Shown here one piece after another: positions 17,693 through 27,421 of a stretch of DNA of 64,000 bases. Origin of the DNA: Bacteroidaceae bacterium (GTDB taxonomy: Bacteria; Bacteroidota; Bacteroidia; Bacteroidales; Bacteroidaceae); the NCBI GenBank assembly GCA_016280445.1, contig JAEEGS010000071.1, positions 1-64,000 of the forward strand, read 5' to 3'. The notes under the pieces were generated by a model. It made no database searches, had not been told where the DNA came from, and saw only the letters and a list, made by a program, of their open reading frames with translations. The position numbers and the translations under genes were made by a program. Position 1 is the first letter of the stretch, and each line of letters starts with the position of its first letter.

Positions 17693-18319
17693 ATGAAGAA
17701 GATATTGCCATTGATGGTTGTGGCCGTACTGCTGATGCTGTGGGCTTGCGACTCGACACCAACCACGCGCCGTGGTGGGGCTTTCGATTCGGAGGACGAG
17801 GATCTTCCTACTGCTGAGGATATAGCCTATGATACCATCGCCGAGAAAGAGAACATCGACAGGGAAAGTGCCTCGTTGTGTCTGAAGTTCAGCGAGGTGA
17901 AAGAGATGATGGACGAAGTGCAGTCGCCCGATGGTCTCGTCTCTGCCAAGAAAAAGTATATGGAAACGACTCAGTCGCTCCGCAGCGAGATGACCACATT
18001 GAGTCGTGAGGAGAAGGCGGCTGTGACCAAATATCAGCAAGAAGCCGAGGCGTCCTATGTTCAGGCTTGCCGTGAGTATGAAGTGCCTGCCAGCGGTGTG
18101 ATAGCCAATCTCAACAATCTTATCCGACGCATTGACCAGGTGCACACGAAGCAGGAACTCAGCAGATTTCAGGACTGTCGTCTGGGTATGCTGAAGGGGC
18201 TTGACGACATTCATCTTTGTGTGGAGCATAACAGCCCGCAGATTCCGGAGGTGAAACGTCTGGCACAAACGCTGAAAGGAAAATACTCGTCCAAGCGGCA
18301 TGAGTTGGGAATGGAATAG
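17693..18319 (+). CDS. Hypothetical lipoprotein
   Basis: MKKILPLMVVAVLLMLWACDS lipobox. Confidence 0.7.
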   Translation: MKKILPLMVVAVLLMLWACDSTPTTRRGGAFDSEDEDLPTAEDIAYDTIAEKENIDRESASLCLKFSEVKEMMDEVQSPDGLVSAKKKYMETTQSLRSEMTTLSREEKAAVTKYQQEAEASYVQACREYEVPASGVIANLNNLIRRIDQVHTKQELSRFQDCRLGMLKGLDDIHLCVEHNSPQIPEVKRLAQTLKGKYSSKRHELGME

Positions 18320-18365
18320 TCCCCTCTGCAAGAAGAATAAGCGCTTATCAACTCGCTTTTACTTA

Positions 18366-18411
18366 AAAAGGCTGAAAAAACAGGTTCTCGTTTTGTTTTT
18401 TCAGCCTTTTT
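18366..18411 (+). terminator. Intrinsic terminator
   Basis: AAAAAGGCTGAAAAAAC...TTTTTTCAGCCTTTTT. Confidence 0.8.
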
Positions 18412-18455
18412 GTTTTACCTTTGTGCCACAATCTGAGAAACCATCAATTAGCTAT

Positions 18456-19847
18456 ATGTTTGCAAAAGAGATTTATGTACAGCGTCGTGCAGAGCTGAAA
18501 AAGCGTGTTGGCGAAGGATTGATTCTCCTGTTTGGCAACAACGACGCCCCCAACAACTATCCTGCCAATACCTATCATTTCCGTCAGGACAGTTGTTTCC
18601 TATACTATTTTGGCCTGAAACGCGAGGGACTTGCTGCGGTCATTGACATTGACAATGACCAAGAGTGCGTTTTTGGTAATGACATCGACATCAACGACAT
18701 CATTTGGACAGGTTTTGTACCATCTGTCAGCGACCTTGCCGACAGTGTTGGTGTGAGCAACACCGCTCCTATGGCACAACTGAAGACCGTTGTGGAAGCA
18801 GCCAAAGCCAAAGGGCAGACCATCCATTTCCTTCCTCAGTACCGTCACGACCTGATGATTCAGTTGGCAGACCTTGTGGGCATTCATCCGTTGCAGTCAA
18901 AGGAGAAAGCCTCCGTCAAACTCATCAAGGCGATTGTGGCGATGCGCTCCATCAAGAAGCCAGAAGAGGTGGAAGAACTGAAGAAGTCCGCTGAAATAGG
19001 TTATATGATGCATACCGCCGCCATGAAACTCTGTGCGCCAGGCGTGACGGAGAAGTATATTGCTGGTGTCATCGAAGGCATCGCCATGAGTTATGGCGAC
19101 GGTGTGTCCTTCCAAGCCATCCTTTCCACTCACGGCGAGATTCAGCACGGTTTCCCAAGTTTCAGGCCGATGGAAGCAGGTCGTCTGATGCTCTGCGATG
19201 CTGGTGCTGAAAGTAGTGAGAACTATTGTTCCGACCATACGCGTGTGACTCCCGTCTCAGGCAAGTTCACCCAGCAGCAACGCGACCTGTATGCAGGTGT
19301 GGAAGCGGCTCACGATTGGGTGATTGCCAACTCGAAGCCAGGCGTGAAATGGCTCGACATCCATTTGGGTTCTGCCCGTGTGATGGTTGACCATCTGAAA
19401 TCGCTCGGACTCATGAAAGGCGACACGGAAGAGGCTGTTCAGGCAGGTGCCCATGCCATGTTCTCCCCATGCGGGCTTGGCCACATGATGGGCATGGATG
19501 TGCACGATATGGAGGGTTTGGGACAGAACTATCTTGGCTTCGACGACGAAGTGCAGCCATCCACTCAGTTTGGCCTTTGCAACCTGCGTTGTGGCCGCCG
19601 TCTGCAAGAAGGTTTCGTCATGACCGACGAGCCTGGCATGTACTTCATCCCTCATCTCATCGACCTTTGGCGCTCGGAGAAGAAGCACATGGAGTTTATC
19701 AACTACGACGCTTTAGAGCCTTGGCGCGATTTTGGTGGCATCCGTCTGGAGAACGATATCCTCATCACAAAAGACGGTTGTGAGATGATTGGCGACAAGA
19801 TTATTCCTTACCATATTGATGACGTAGAAGAATTTATCAACAAATAA
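18456..19847 (+). CDS. Xaa-Pro aminopeptidase (M24B)
   Basis: MFAKEIYVQRRAELKKRV...; M24 metal-ligand regions (LCDAGAESSENYCSDHTRV, GLGHMMGMDVHD, EPGMYF); start chosen at ATG 18456. Confidence 0.88.
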   Translation: MFAKEIYVQRRAELKKRVGEGLILLFGNNDAPNNYPANTYHFRQDSCFLYYFGLKREGLAAVIDIDNDQECVFGNDIDINDIIWTGFVPSVSDLADSVGVSNTAPMAQLKTVVEAAKAKGQTIHFLPQYRHDLMIQLADLVGIHPLQSKEKASVKLIKAIVAMRSIKKPEEVEELKKSAEIGYMMHTAAMKLCAPGVTEKYIAGVIEGIAMSYGDGVSFQAILSTHGEIQHGFPSFRPMEAGRLMLCDAGAESSENYCSDHTRVTPVSGKFTQQQRDLYAGVEAAHDWVIANSKPGVKWLDIHLGSARVMVDHLKSLGLMKGDTEEAVQAGAHAMFSPCGLGHMMGMDVHDMEGLGQNYLGFDDEVQPSTQFGLCNLRCGRRLQEGFVMTDEPGMYFIPHLIDLWRSEKKHMEFINYDALEPWRDFGGIRLENDILITKDGCEMIGDKIIPYHIDDVEEFINK

Positions 19848-19857
19848 ACCATAAGAT

Positions 19858-21042
19858 ATGAAAAAGTTACTGATTGTTGCCGCTCTGTTGGTTAGCGGCA
19901 CTTCCCTCTTTGCACAAGAGAAGAACGAGGGATTCCAGTTCACCGTCGTGAAAGAGAATCCTATCACATCCACCAAAAACCAGAATCGTTCCGGCACCTG
20001 CTGGGCTTATTCTTCACTCGGCTTCTTCGAGGCGGAACTGCTCCGCATGGGCAAGGGCACTTGGGACTTCTCTGAGATGTATCTCGCTCACAAGACTTAT
20101 GAAGACCGTGCCAAAGCGACTGTCCGTCTGCATGGTGACATGGATTTCAGCCAAGGTGGTTCTTTCTATGACTGCGTTTATTGCATGAAGCATTACGGCA
20201 TGATTCCAGAGACGGCAATGCCTGCACCTGGCACCCTCTATGGTGACACGCTGCCCAACTTCAGCGAGTTCTTCAGCATCCTCGAACCGATGGTGAATGC
20301 TGTTGCCAAAGGTGAACAGAAGAAACTCTCTCCCGTTTGGTTCAAGCCCATCAATGCCACGCTCGACGCTTATTTGGGTGAGTGCCCGACCGAGTTCACT
20401 CACAACGGCAAGAAGTACACACCACAGTCCTACATGGCTTCCACAGGTTTGAACATGGACGACTATATAAGCCTCACATCCTTCACGCACCATCCTTTCT
20501 ACGAGCAGTTCATCATCGAGGTGCAGGACAACTGGCGTTGGGGACTCTCCTACAACCTGCCGCTTGCTGAGTTCATGGAGGTGATGGAGTCGGCCGTGAA
20601 GAATGGCTACACTTTTGCGTGGGGTGCAGATGTCTCTGAAAACGGATTCTCTCGCGATGGTATCGCCGTGTGTCCCGACTTGCAGAAGGTGAAGGAGACC
20701 AGCGGCTCTGATTATGAGCGTTGGTTTGGCTCCTCTGGCACACCCAGCCGTGCTGCCTACACCGCTCGTCCGTTGCCTGAAATGACCATCACGCAGGAGA
20801 TGCGCCAAGTGGCATACGACAACTGGGAGACGACTGATGACCACGGTATGCTCATCTATGGTATTGCCACCGACCAGAACGGTAAGGAGTATTTCATGGT
20901 GAAGAACTCATGGGGCACCGACTACAAGTACAAGGGTGTCTGGTACGCATCTAAGGCGTTTGTGGCCTACAAGACCATGAACATCCTCGTTCACAAGGAT
21001 GCCATCCCCAAGCAGATTGCCAAGAAATTGGGCATCAAGTAA
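19858..21042 (+). CDS. Aminopeptidase C / bleomycin hydrolase (peptidase C1B)
   Basis: NRSGTCWAYSSLGFFEAEL catalytic Cys; DDHGMLIYG His; VKNSWG Asn. Confidence 0.92.
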   Translation: MKKLLIVAALLVSGTSLFAQEKNEGFQFTVVKENPITSTKNQNRSGTCWAYSSLGFFEAELLRMGKGTWDFSEMYLAHKTYEDRAKATVRLHGDMDFSQGGSFYDCVYCMKHYGMIPETAMPAPGTLYGDTLPNFSEFFSILEPMVNAVAKGEQKKLSPVWFKPINATLDAYLGECPTEFTHNGKKYTPQSYMASTGLNMDDYISLTSFTHHPFYEQFIIEVQDNWRWGLSYNLPLAEFMEVMESAVKNGYTFAWGADVSENGFSRDGIAVCPDLQKVKETSGSDYERWFGSSGTPSRAAYTARPLPEMTITQEMRQVAYDNWETTDDHGMLIYGIATDQNGKEYFMVKNSWGTDYKYKGVWYASKAFVAYKTMNILVHKDAIPKQIAKKLGIK

Positions 21043-21069
21043 ACGGCTTGTTGCCAGTCTTTAGAAAAG

Positions 21070-21117
21070 AAAAATGGGAACCTCACACATGCAGCGGTGA
21101 GGTTCCCATTTTTTTTG
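21070..21117. terminator. Bidirectional intrinsic terminator
   Basis: AAAAATGGGAACCTCAC...GTGAGGTTCCCATTTTTTTT between convergent genes. Confidence 0.9.
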
Positions 21118-21137
21118 TTTGTGGATATAGGCGCTCG

Positions 21138-21650
21138 TCAGTTCTTTCTTGCGGAGAATGCGAGCAGGGCATAAGTGCCAAACACTTGCAGTAGCAGGCC
21201 TGGCCAGCCGATGGTGAAGTCGGCAATGGTGGCAGCGATGCCGCCCGTGAGTGCCAGTTCGCCGAGTCCTCCCAGCAGTTCGGCCGTCAGCACCACTCCT
21301 GTGAGCAGCAGCAGGTTCACTTTCTTGAAATATTGTGCTGTCAGCCCTGCAATCACAGCGAGGAACGCCAGTTTGAGCGCCATCACAGGCACTACTCCCC
21401 AGGCAGGTGCTCCAAACACCAGGTTGTTCACCACTGGCGAGGCGAGTGCGGCCAGAAGTCCTGTTTTCCAGCCGAATTTGTAGGAACCGGCCAAGATGAC
21501 GAATGAGAGTGGGGCGAAAATGATGCCACCCTGCGGAATGAGGTGGAACACTTGAGGCAGCACCATGTTGGCAGCCACGAATGCGGCTGTCCACAGATAC
21601 GTCTTGACCTCGTCATAGTTCAGCGTGTAGAGTTTTGTGTGTGTAGTCAT
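21138..21650 (-). CDS. Membrane protein, possibly ECF transporter S component-like
   Basis: About 6 hydrophobic segments; overall layout like ECF S proteins. Confidence 0.5.
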   Translation of the reverse strand: MTTHTKLYTLNYDEVKTYLWTAAFVAANMVLPQVFHLIPQGGIIFAPLSFVILAGSYKFGWKTGLLAALASPVVNNLVFGAPAWGVVPVMALKLAFLAVIAGLTAQYFKKVNLLLLTGVVLTAELLGGLGELALTGGIAATIADFTIGWPGLLLQVFGTYALLAFSARKN

Positions 21651-21665
21651 AAGCGTGTCTTCTTT

Positions 21666-22277
21666 TTATGAGATTTGGGCATAAATTTGATTCACCATCA
21701 CTTGTGGCAGGGCCATTCTTCCGTCCTCGCTGTGGGCGTCGATGGCCTCCAGAAAGTGGGGGAGTTCCTGCTTATACACCTTGATCATGCGGGTGTTGGT
21801 CTCGCTCTCGTTGGTGCAGGAGAAGGTGATGTTGGCCAGTCGGTCGGCCAGTTTCACGAATGGGGCGTAGGGCGTCTCGCGGATGCCTCGGTAGTAGTTC
21901 TCTCCGGCACGTTCGGCGCGTGTGCGTCCCTTGTCGTTGGTCAGCGCATAGACGATTTCAGCGGCCGTGTGTGCCTGTTCCTTGTCCATCCATCGGCAGG
22001 CTATCTTTGTCACATCGTTGTAGGTTTGTCGTGTGTCCTCGATGCTGTCGTGGAAGTAGGCTCCGAAGAACAGAGGCAGCACATCCTGCTCGTCAGCACA
22101 CACCAGATGCCCGTAGTGGCACACGGAGTCAACCACCATGTCGAGATGGAGCCCGTACGGATGCTTCTTGCCATACGTTTGATTCACGCTCGCATGCAAC
22201 GCATGTGCCGTCGCCTTGATTTCCTCCAGCGTACAGCTGTGCTGGTCGATGAAGTCCTGAAAGTCTGCCTGTGTCAT
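21666..22277 (-). CDS. HD-domain phosphohydrolase (SpoT-hydrolase-like)
   Basis: GAYFHDSIEDTRQTY and KLADRLANI HD-family motifs; start chosen at ATG 22277. Confidence 0.75.
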   Translation of the reverse strand: MTQADFQDFIDQHSCTLEEIKATAHALHASVNQTYGKKHPYGLHLDMVVDSVCHYGHLVCADEQDVLPLFFGAYFHDSIEDTRQTYNDVTKIACRWMDKEQAHTAAEIVYALTNDKGRTRAERAGENYYRGIRETPYAPFVKLADRLANITFSCTNESETNTRMIKVYKQELPHFLEAIDAHSEDGRMALPQVMVNQIYAQIS

Positions 22278-22383
22278 ATATTTTTCCACAAAGGTAGCAC
22301 ATCCCGTTTACACCTCCAAATTTTTTGTACACTTTTTATCGCTTCTTCCGTTTTGACCAACTTGACAGTGTAACAACGGCTGC

Positions 22384-22391
22384 TACCTTTG
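22384..22391 (+). promoter_or_regulatory. -7-like element TACCTTTG on plus strand with no downstream CDS
   Basis: TACCTTTG preceded by TTGACA. Confidence 0.5.
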
Positions 22392-22408
22392 TTCCACTAC
22401 CTCTTTGG

Positions 22409-22480
22409 CGGTGTGACTCACACCGGGTAGGTCGGTCTGAGTCACACCGAGGGGGTCGGTCTGAGTCACACCGATTTTGA
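22409..22480. repeat. Three tandem 24-bp repeats with palindromic cores
   Basis: CGGTGTGACTCACACCGGGTAGGT / CGGTCTGAGTCACACCGAGGGGGT / CGGTCTGAGTCACACCGATTTTGA. Confidence 0.9.
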
Positions 22481-22559
22481 GGTACTGACAGAGAGTAGTT
22501 GGAGGTAGTGGAAGGAGGGAAACGGAGGCACTGGAAGTGGTGACTGGTGCCCCTCGGCA

Positions 22560-24161
22560 TCATTTCTTATACTGGTCGAGCAGCAGGAAGCAATGCTTGT
22601 TGATGATTTCCTGGAGACGTCGGTCGGGATTGTGGCGCACTTGGCATTGGTGGTCGAACACCATGAGTTCGCCGTTGGCAGGGGTGTAGGGTTGCCAAGT
22701 GGGTAGGGAGTCGATGTTGGGGTTGCCGGTTTTGGCGAATTGTGCCCATGCCGACGACATGAGGTTGCCCAACTGAAGGTCTTGTTCTGTGGGGTTGGGG
22801 AGGCTTTCTCCTGAGTGTTGGGGCGCGTTGAAGCAGAATTTGAGTTCTGCACCATGCACGGAGCCGTGATTGACAGGCGAACGCCACGTGAACATATACA
22901 CGTAGGTGGGTGCCTTGCGTGTTTCAGCAATGGCGTCGGTGGTGATGAGGGTCTTGGGGCGGAAGAGCCAGTCGATGCTCAAGAGGTCCTGTGGGGTATA
23001 TTGGGGATATGCAGCCCTGAAGGCCTCGATGTAGGCATTGGTGTCGTCGCCAAAGGTCTTGCGGAGTTCGGCGCGGGCTTCGGCCGCTGTGAGCGGTTGG
23101 TCGTAGCGCAGACGTTGCAGTTCGTTGAAAGTGGTGCCGATGAGCAGGGGCACATCGGACGAGAGTTCGGCAAAACCTGGCTGGAAGGGTTGCTGTGTCA
23201 GCACTTCACCGTCGGGGGTGGGGCCGAATCCCCACATCATGGGGGTGCCGGGTGTGCGTGTGCCGATGCTGTGAGCCATCGCTCGCTGTCCGGCGGTGTA
23301 GAGTTCCTCGTAAGGGATGTCGTTGATGCGTTCCACCTCGTTCTCGGGGATGTTCAGTTCTCTCAGCACGGCCTTGCCCAGTTGTTGTGTGGCGGCTTGG
23401 GTGTTGATGTTGAGGATGGTTCCGCTCATGATGATGGCCTTGTGGAAAAGCCCTTTAGCATCGGGCATGCACATGAGTGTGCCCACTTTTCCGCCACCGC
23501 CCGACTCTCCAAAGATGGTCACGTTGGATGGGTCGCCGCCGAAGGCTGTGATGTTGTCGCGAATCCACTTCAGCGCTGCCACAATGTCGAGCACACCCAC
23601 ATTGCCAGAGTGCTTGTATTTGTCGGACACGGCCGAGAGGTCGAGAAATCCGAGAATGTTGAGCCGATGGTTGAGGCTGACCACCACCACATCTCTCTTG
23701 GCCAGCAGCATGCCTGGGTCCCAACTGGAGGTGCCAGAGTCGAAGCCGCCGCCGTGAATCCACAGCATGACAGGCTTGTGTGCCTTCAGGTCGGTGGTCC
23801 ACACGTTCAGCACACAGGAGTGCTTCTCCGACATCTCGGCCTCGCTGAGTTGGCGCCCATACGTGTTCTGCATCGCTTGTGGCCCCCAGTGGTCGCACAC
23901 TCTGATGCTGTCCCACGGCTCCACAGGCAGGGGAGGCATGAAGCGCTCCACCCGTGCGTAAGGGATGCCCAGATAGGCCAATGTGCCTTCTTGCACCGTT
24001 CCGCTGATGAGGCCAGAACGGGTGCTCACCACAGGGGTGTCCGCTGTGGTCATTTCGTCGTGTGTGGCGACATCGTCTTGTGTGGGTGATGCAAAAATGG
24101 CCTCGTGGGGCATGAACAAAAAGGCGGTTCCTGCCAGGAAAGCCGAGATAATTCTATTCAT
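22560..24161 (-). CDS. Carboxylesterase family (type B) protein, secreted
   Basis: IFGESGGGGKVGTLM nucleophile elbow; VMLWIHGGGFDSG oxyanion; signal peptide from MNRIISAFLAGTAFLF. Confidence 0.9.
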   Translation of the reverse strand: MNRIISAFLAGTAFLFMPHEAIFASPTQDDVATHDEMTTADTPVVSTRSGLISGTVQEGTLAYLGIPYARVERFMPPLPVEPWDSIRVCDHWGPQAMQNTYGRQLSEAEMSEKHSCVLNVWTTDLKAHKPVMLWIHGGGFDSGTSSWDPGMLLAKRDVVVVSLNHRLNILGFLDLSAVSDKYKHSGNVGVLDIVAALKWIRDNITAFGGDPSNVTIFGESGGGGKVGTLMCMPDAKGLFHKAIIMSGTILNINTQAATQQLGKAVLRELNIPENEVERINDIPYEELYTAGQRAMAHSIGTRTPGTPMMWGFGPTPDGEVLTQQPFQPGFAELSSDVPLLIGTTFNELQRLRYDQPLTAAEARAELRKTFGDDTNAYIEAFRAAYPQYTPQDLLSIDWLFRPKTLITTDAIAETRKAPTYVYMFTWRSPVNHGSVHGAELKFCFNAPQHSGESLPNPTEQDLQLGNLMSSAWAQFAKTGNPNIDSLPTWQPYTPANGELMVFDHQCQVRHNPDRRLQEIINKHCFLLLDQYKK

Positions 24162-24313
24162 GTTCAGTTCTGAGTTAGTGAGGAAAATAGGTGAAGTGGG
24201 TGCAAAGTTAAGGTCAAAAGTGGCAAAAATACAAAAAAAGCCGCACATTTTTGTGTAAAAAGTGCGGTTTTTGTAAGATATAGGAGTTTTCTTCGGGAAT
24301 CTGGCGGCTGGAG

Positions 24314-25129
24314 TTATTGGATGCGGATGCCTTCGTGGATGGTCAACCGGCGCGAGTCGATGCTTGCCATACCTCCCGATTTCTTGGTCAGGTGGGCACA
24401 CTCGCCCTTCAGTTCCACTTCGCCTGTTCCACCAGCGGTGACGGTGAGGTTTTGGCATTTCACGTCGAGGTCAGCATCGCCTGTGCCGCCAATCTCCACC
24501 AGGATGTCGTCGGCCTTCACGTCGGCCTTCATGTCGCCATCGCCGCTGATGCTGATGTCGGCTTTCTTGCACTTGATTTTCTCGGCCGTGATGTCTCCCT
24601 TGCCGCTGATGTGCACGGTGAGTTGCTGGCACTCCACACGCTCCAGATCCACATCGCCTGTGCCGCTGATGAGGATTTGCAGGTCACCCTCCAGTTCGTT
24701 CTCATCCTTGATGTCGATGTCGCCTGTGCCGCTCACATCAATGCTCTCGAGATTGGGTGCAGTCACCTTGATTCTGATGGTGGGAATGGTGCCTTTCACT
24801 CCCTGCTTGCTGGCCACCGTCATCGTACCGTCCGCCACTGTGATGTCGTTCAGCTCGATGGCTTTCTCGTTGCCGTAGGCTTCCACCTTCAGTTCATCGC
24901 CTTGGGTGAACTTGATGTCGGCATTGCCTTTCAGGTTGATGCGGGTGAAGTCTTCGACCTCGATGGTCTTTGTGACGACTTTTCCCCATTTCTCGCTGTC
25001 TCGATAGGAGTCCTTGCCCGCTTCCTTGCGTGCCAACCGGTTCAGGTCGTCGCTGCTGAAATTGCAGGATGTGATGGTGGCTGCCACAGCGGCAAGGCTG
25101 GCAATCATTAAGATAGTTCTGATTCTCAT
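24314..25129 (-). CDS. DUF2807-type GIN-domain lipoprotein
   Basis: Lipobox ITSC; repetitive GTGDIDI/GDGDMKAD beta-strand pattern. Confidence 0.8.
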   Translation of the reverse strand: MRIRTILMIASLAAVAATITSCNFSSDDLNRLARKEAGKDSYRDSEKWGKVVTKTIEVEDFTRINLKGNADIKFTQGDELKVEAYGNEKAIELNDITVADGTMTVASKQGVKGTIPTIRIKVTAPNLESIDVSGTGDIDIKDENELEGDLQILISGTGDVDLERVECQQLTVHISGKGDITAEKIKCKKADISISGDGDMKADVKADDILVEIGGTGDADLDVKCQNLTVTAGGTGEVELKGECAHLTKKSGGMASIDSRRLTIHEGIRIQ

Positions 25130-25133
25130 GTGG

Positions 25134-25499
25134 TCATTTTGCTGTTTGGTAGTTGGAAATTCCTTGGTTCAGTTCGCTGATACTGATGTTGAGGTTGGTC
25201 ATGAGGCGCGCCACATCGGGCAGCGTCTGGTTCATGAACTCCTCGCGTTTCATCTGCAGGATGGCGTCTTTTGCGCCAACAGAAACAAAATAGCCGAGGC
25301 CGCGTTTGGTGTAGATGATGTTCTTCCCTTGCAACCAGTCGTAAGCACGTGCGCAGGTGTTGGTGTTCACCTCCAGGGTGGAAGCGTATTCCCTCACGCT
25401 GGGAATGCGTTCGTCTTCCAACAACTTCCCTTGCAGAATGTCCTCGCAGATGAAGTCGGCTATTTGCTGATAGATGGCTTTGTTGTCTCTAAATCGCAT
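25134..25499 (-). CDS. GntR-family (YtrA-like) transcriptional regulator
   Basis: MRFRDNKAIYQQIADFICEDILQGKLLEDERIPSVREYASTLEVNTNTCARAYDWLQ. Confidence 0.85.
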   Translation of the reverse strand: MRFRDNKAIYQQIADFICEDILQGKLLEDERIPSVREYASTLEVNTNTCARAYDWLQGKNIIYTKRGLGYFVSVGAKDAILQMKREEFMNQTLPDVARLMTNLNISISELNQGISNYQTAK

Positions 25500-25531
25500 A
25501 GTAGTGCTTTTTATGGATAATGATGCCTTTT

Positions 25532-26485
25532 TTATTTGTTGAAAGGTGCAGAAATCTGTGCCTTGGTGTAGCGGCGATAACTCCACCAGATAAGCCCTGC
25601 AGCCACCAGGAGGCTGAGCACGCCACCAGCAACCGATAGACCTGTGAGGAGGTTGATGACATCGTTGTTGTCCATATCAGAGTCGGCAATGGCATCGATG
25701 GCGTCGCCTGTTGTGGCGGCTGTGAAGATGAAGAAGCAGATGCTGCCGACGGTGCTGAGGATTTGGAGGGCAATGTAGGTGAGGATAATGTTGTACTTAT
25801 ACTTCAGCGCATTGCCAAAGAAGAACGTGACAATCTTGCAGATGAAAGCCGAAATCATGGCGAACGAACTGGCTCTGAGCATGTTGAGGGCTTGAATATC
25901 TTCTTCGCTCACCTCGCCTTCGGAACTAACGGATGGCAAGGATAGCAAATCGTTGGTTGGCATGTTGAGGGTGAGGATTTGACCCGCTGATAGTGTGAGT
26001 GAACCTATCCCGTTTTCTGTGCCAAACATCATGAGGGTAAGCAAGGCGTTGAGGCCGTCGGCGATGAGCAGCGAAAGGATGCACAGCACGAAACCGCCCA
26101 CAAGCATGAGGAGCGCATGCCAGGTGAATTTCTCCAGATTGGTGGCGGGCAGGGTGAGTTCGATGATGCGCCCTTGTTTGTTGCGAAGGTTGTGTGCCCA
26201 ACAGCCAGCGAAGATGTCCATCATCAGGAGGAAGAAGCACAACACGTAGAAAGTGGAGAGGTAGTTCCAGGTGTAGTGTGTGAACTCGCCTGGTGCGGGC
26301 GCTGTGTTCCATTCACTAAGATCTGTGGCGACATCGTGGTAGATGTTGTAGCGCGTGATGAAGCCCAGCATGGCGATGCCGATAGTTCCGGCAATGGTGA
26401 CGAGCGCCATGTTGCGGAAGAAGGCCTTATTGATGGTCAGGTCATATTTTGCGAAGTTCGCAAAGCGGTTTTTATCGAAATTCAT
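25532..26485 (-). CDS. Membrane protein, probable ABC transporter permease component
   Basis: Multiple TM segments; directly downstream of the ABC ATPase. Confidence 0.65.
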   Translation of the reverse strand: MNFDKNRFANFAKYDLTINKAFFRNMALVTIAGTIGIAMLGFITRYNIYHDVATDLSEWNTAPAPGEFTHYTWNYLSTFYVLCFFLLMMDIFAGCWAHNLRNKQGRIIELTLPATNLEKFTWHALLMLVGGFVLCILSLLIADGLNALLTLMMFGTENGIGSLTLSAGQILTLNMPTNDLLSLPSVSSEGEVSEEDIQALNMLRASSFAMISAFICKIVTFFFGNALKYKYNIILTYIALQILSTVGSICFFIFTAATTGDAIDAIADSDMDNNDVINLLTGLSVAGGVLSLLVAAGLIWWSYRRYTKAQISAPFNK

Positions 26486-26512
26486 AATGGGTTGTTTTTG
26501 GGTGATTTTTAG

Positions 26513-26593
26513 GAATAATCGGAATAGTCAGAGTATTCGGAGTAATCAGAGTATTCAGAATAGTCAGAATAGTCAGAGTAATCGGATAATTGG
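26513..26593. repeat. Nine-unit, 9-bp tandem repeat (GARTAGTCA-like)
   Basis: gaataatcg gaatagtca gagtattcg gagtaatca gagtattca gaatagtca gaatagtca gagtaatcg gataattgg. Confidence 0.9.
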
Positions 26594-26595
26594 GT

Positions 26596-27339
26596 TTAGG
26601 AAGCAGAGATTTGTGCGCGGTTGAGGGCCTCGATGAAGAGTTCCTCAAGGTTGACAGGCTCTTCCATGTTCATCTTTTCGTTGAGGAGGACAGCGTTCTG
26701 CTCGATGATGGTCACGTGGTCGAGCAGGGTCTCCACATCGCGCACTTGGTGGGTGGAGATGATGACCGTCTGGCCTTCACGCATGCCTTGTGCCACCACC
26801 TTTCTGAACTGGCTCTTGCTGGGGATGTCGAGTCCGTTGGTTGGCTCGTCCATCAGGAGCAGTTTGGTGCGTGCCGCAAGGGCGATGCACATGTATATCT
26901 TCTTTTTCTGACCCATCGACAATGCGCCCAGATTGATGTTGGGGATGCCGTCGGCATTGAGTGTGGCACCATTCACGCCCTGCATGTCGAACACTTCCAG
27001 CAGCCGCACCAGCAGTTGCTCGTCGAAGTTGGGGTAGAAGGGCTTGAACACTTTCACGTAGTCGGGCAGCAAGATGCTGGGCAGGTTGTATTCTTCGGGC
27101 ACGATGAACATCTCCTGCAGCGCCTCAGGATTGCGCTGACGGGTGTCGATGCCATCGAAGGTGATTTCTCCTTGCTTGGGGCGCAGAAGACCCATGATGA
27201 GGTAGAGTAGGGTGGACTTCCCTGTGCCGTTCTTGCCCAGAAGGCCGTAGATGCCAGGCTCTTCGTAGGTGAGCGAGAAGTTTTCCAGCACATTGTGGAT
27301 GGCGTTATAGCCATAGGTCACATTCTTGATTGCTAACAT
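26596..27339 (-). CDS. ABC transporter ATP-binding protein
   Basis: GLLGKNGTGKSTLL Walker A; LLLMDEPTNGLD Walker B. Confidence 0.92.
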   Translation of the reverse strand: MLAIKNVTYGYNAIHNVLENFSLTYEEPGIYGLLGKNGTGKSTLLYLIMGLLRPKQGEITFDGIDTRQRNPEALQEMFIVPEEYNLPSILLPDYVKVFKPFYPNFDEQLLVRLLEVFDMQGVNGATLNADGIPNINLGALSMGQKKKIYMCIALAARTKLLLMDEPTNGLDIPSKSQFRKVVAQGMREGQTVIISTHQVRDVETLLDHVTIIEQNAVLLNEKMNMEEPVNLEELFIEALNRAQISAS

Positions 27340-27394
27340 AGTTCTTGTGTTGATAAGTAAATAGTCTGTTGATAAGATATTGTTTTGGTTCCAT

Positions 27395-27421
27395 ACTAGT
27401 AGACTTTATTAGTGTACTACT
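27395..27421 (-). promoter_or_regulatory. Candidate GntR/YtrA operator
   Basis: ACTAGTAGAC-TTTATTA-GTGTACTACT imperfect inverted repeat (8/10), just downstream of -7-like CACCTTTG at 27436-27443. Confidence 0.5.

Noticed and set aside
22815-24089. 424-aa plus-strand ORF
   Set aside because: Antisense to the carboxylesterase; shadow composition.
26513-26593. CRISPR-like short repeats
   Set aside because: The 9-bp units are contiguous without spacers; no cas genes in the window. The 22409, 36764 and 52657 arrays also lack spacers.
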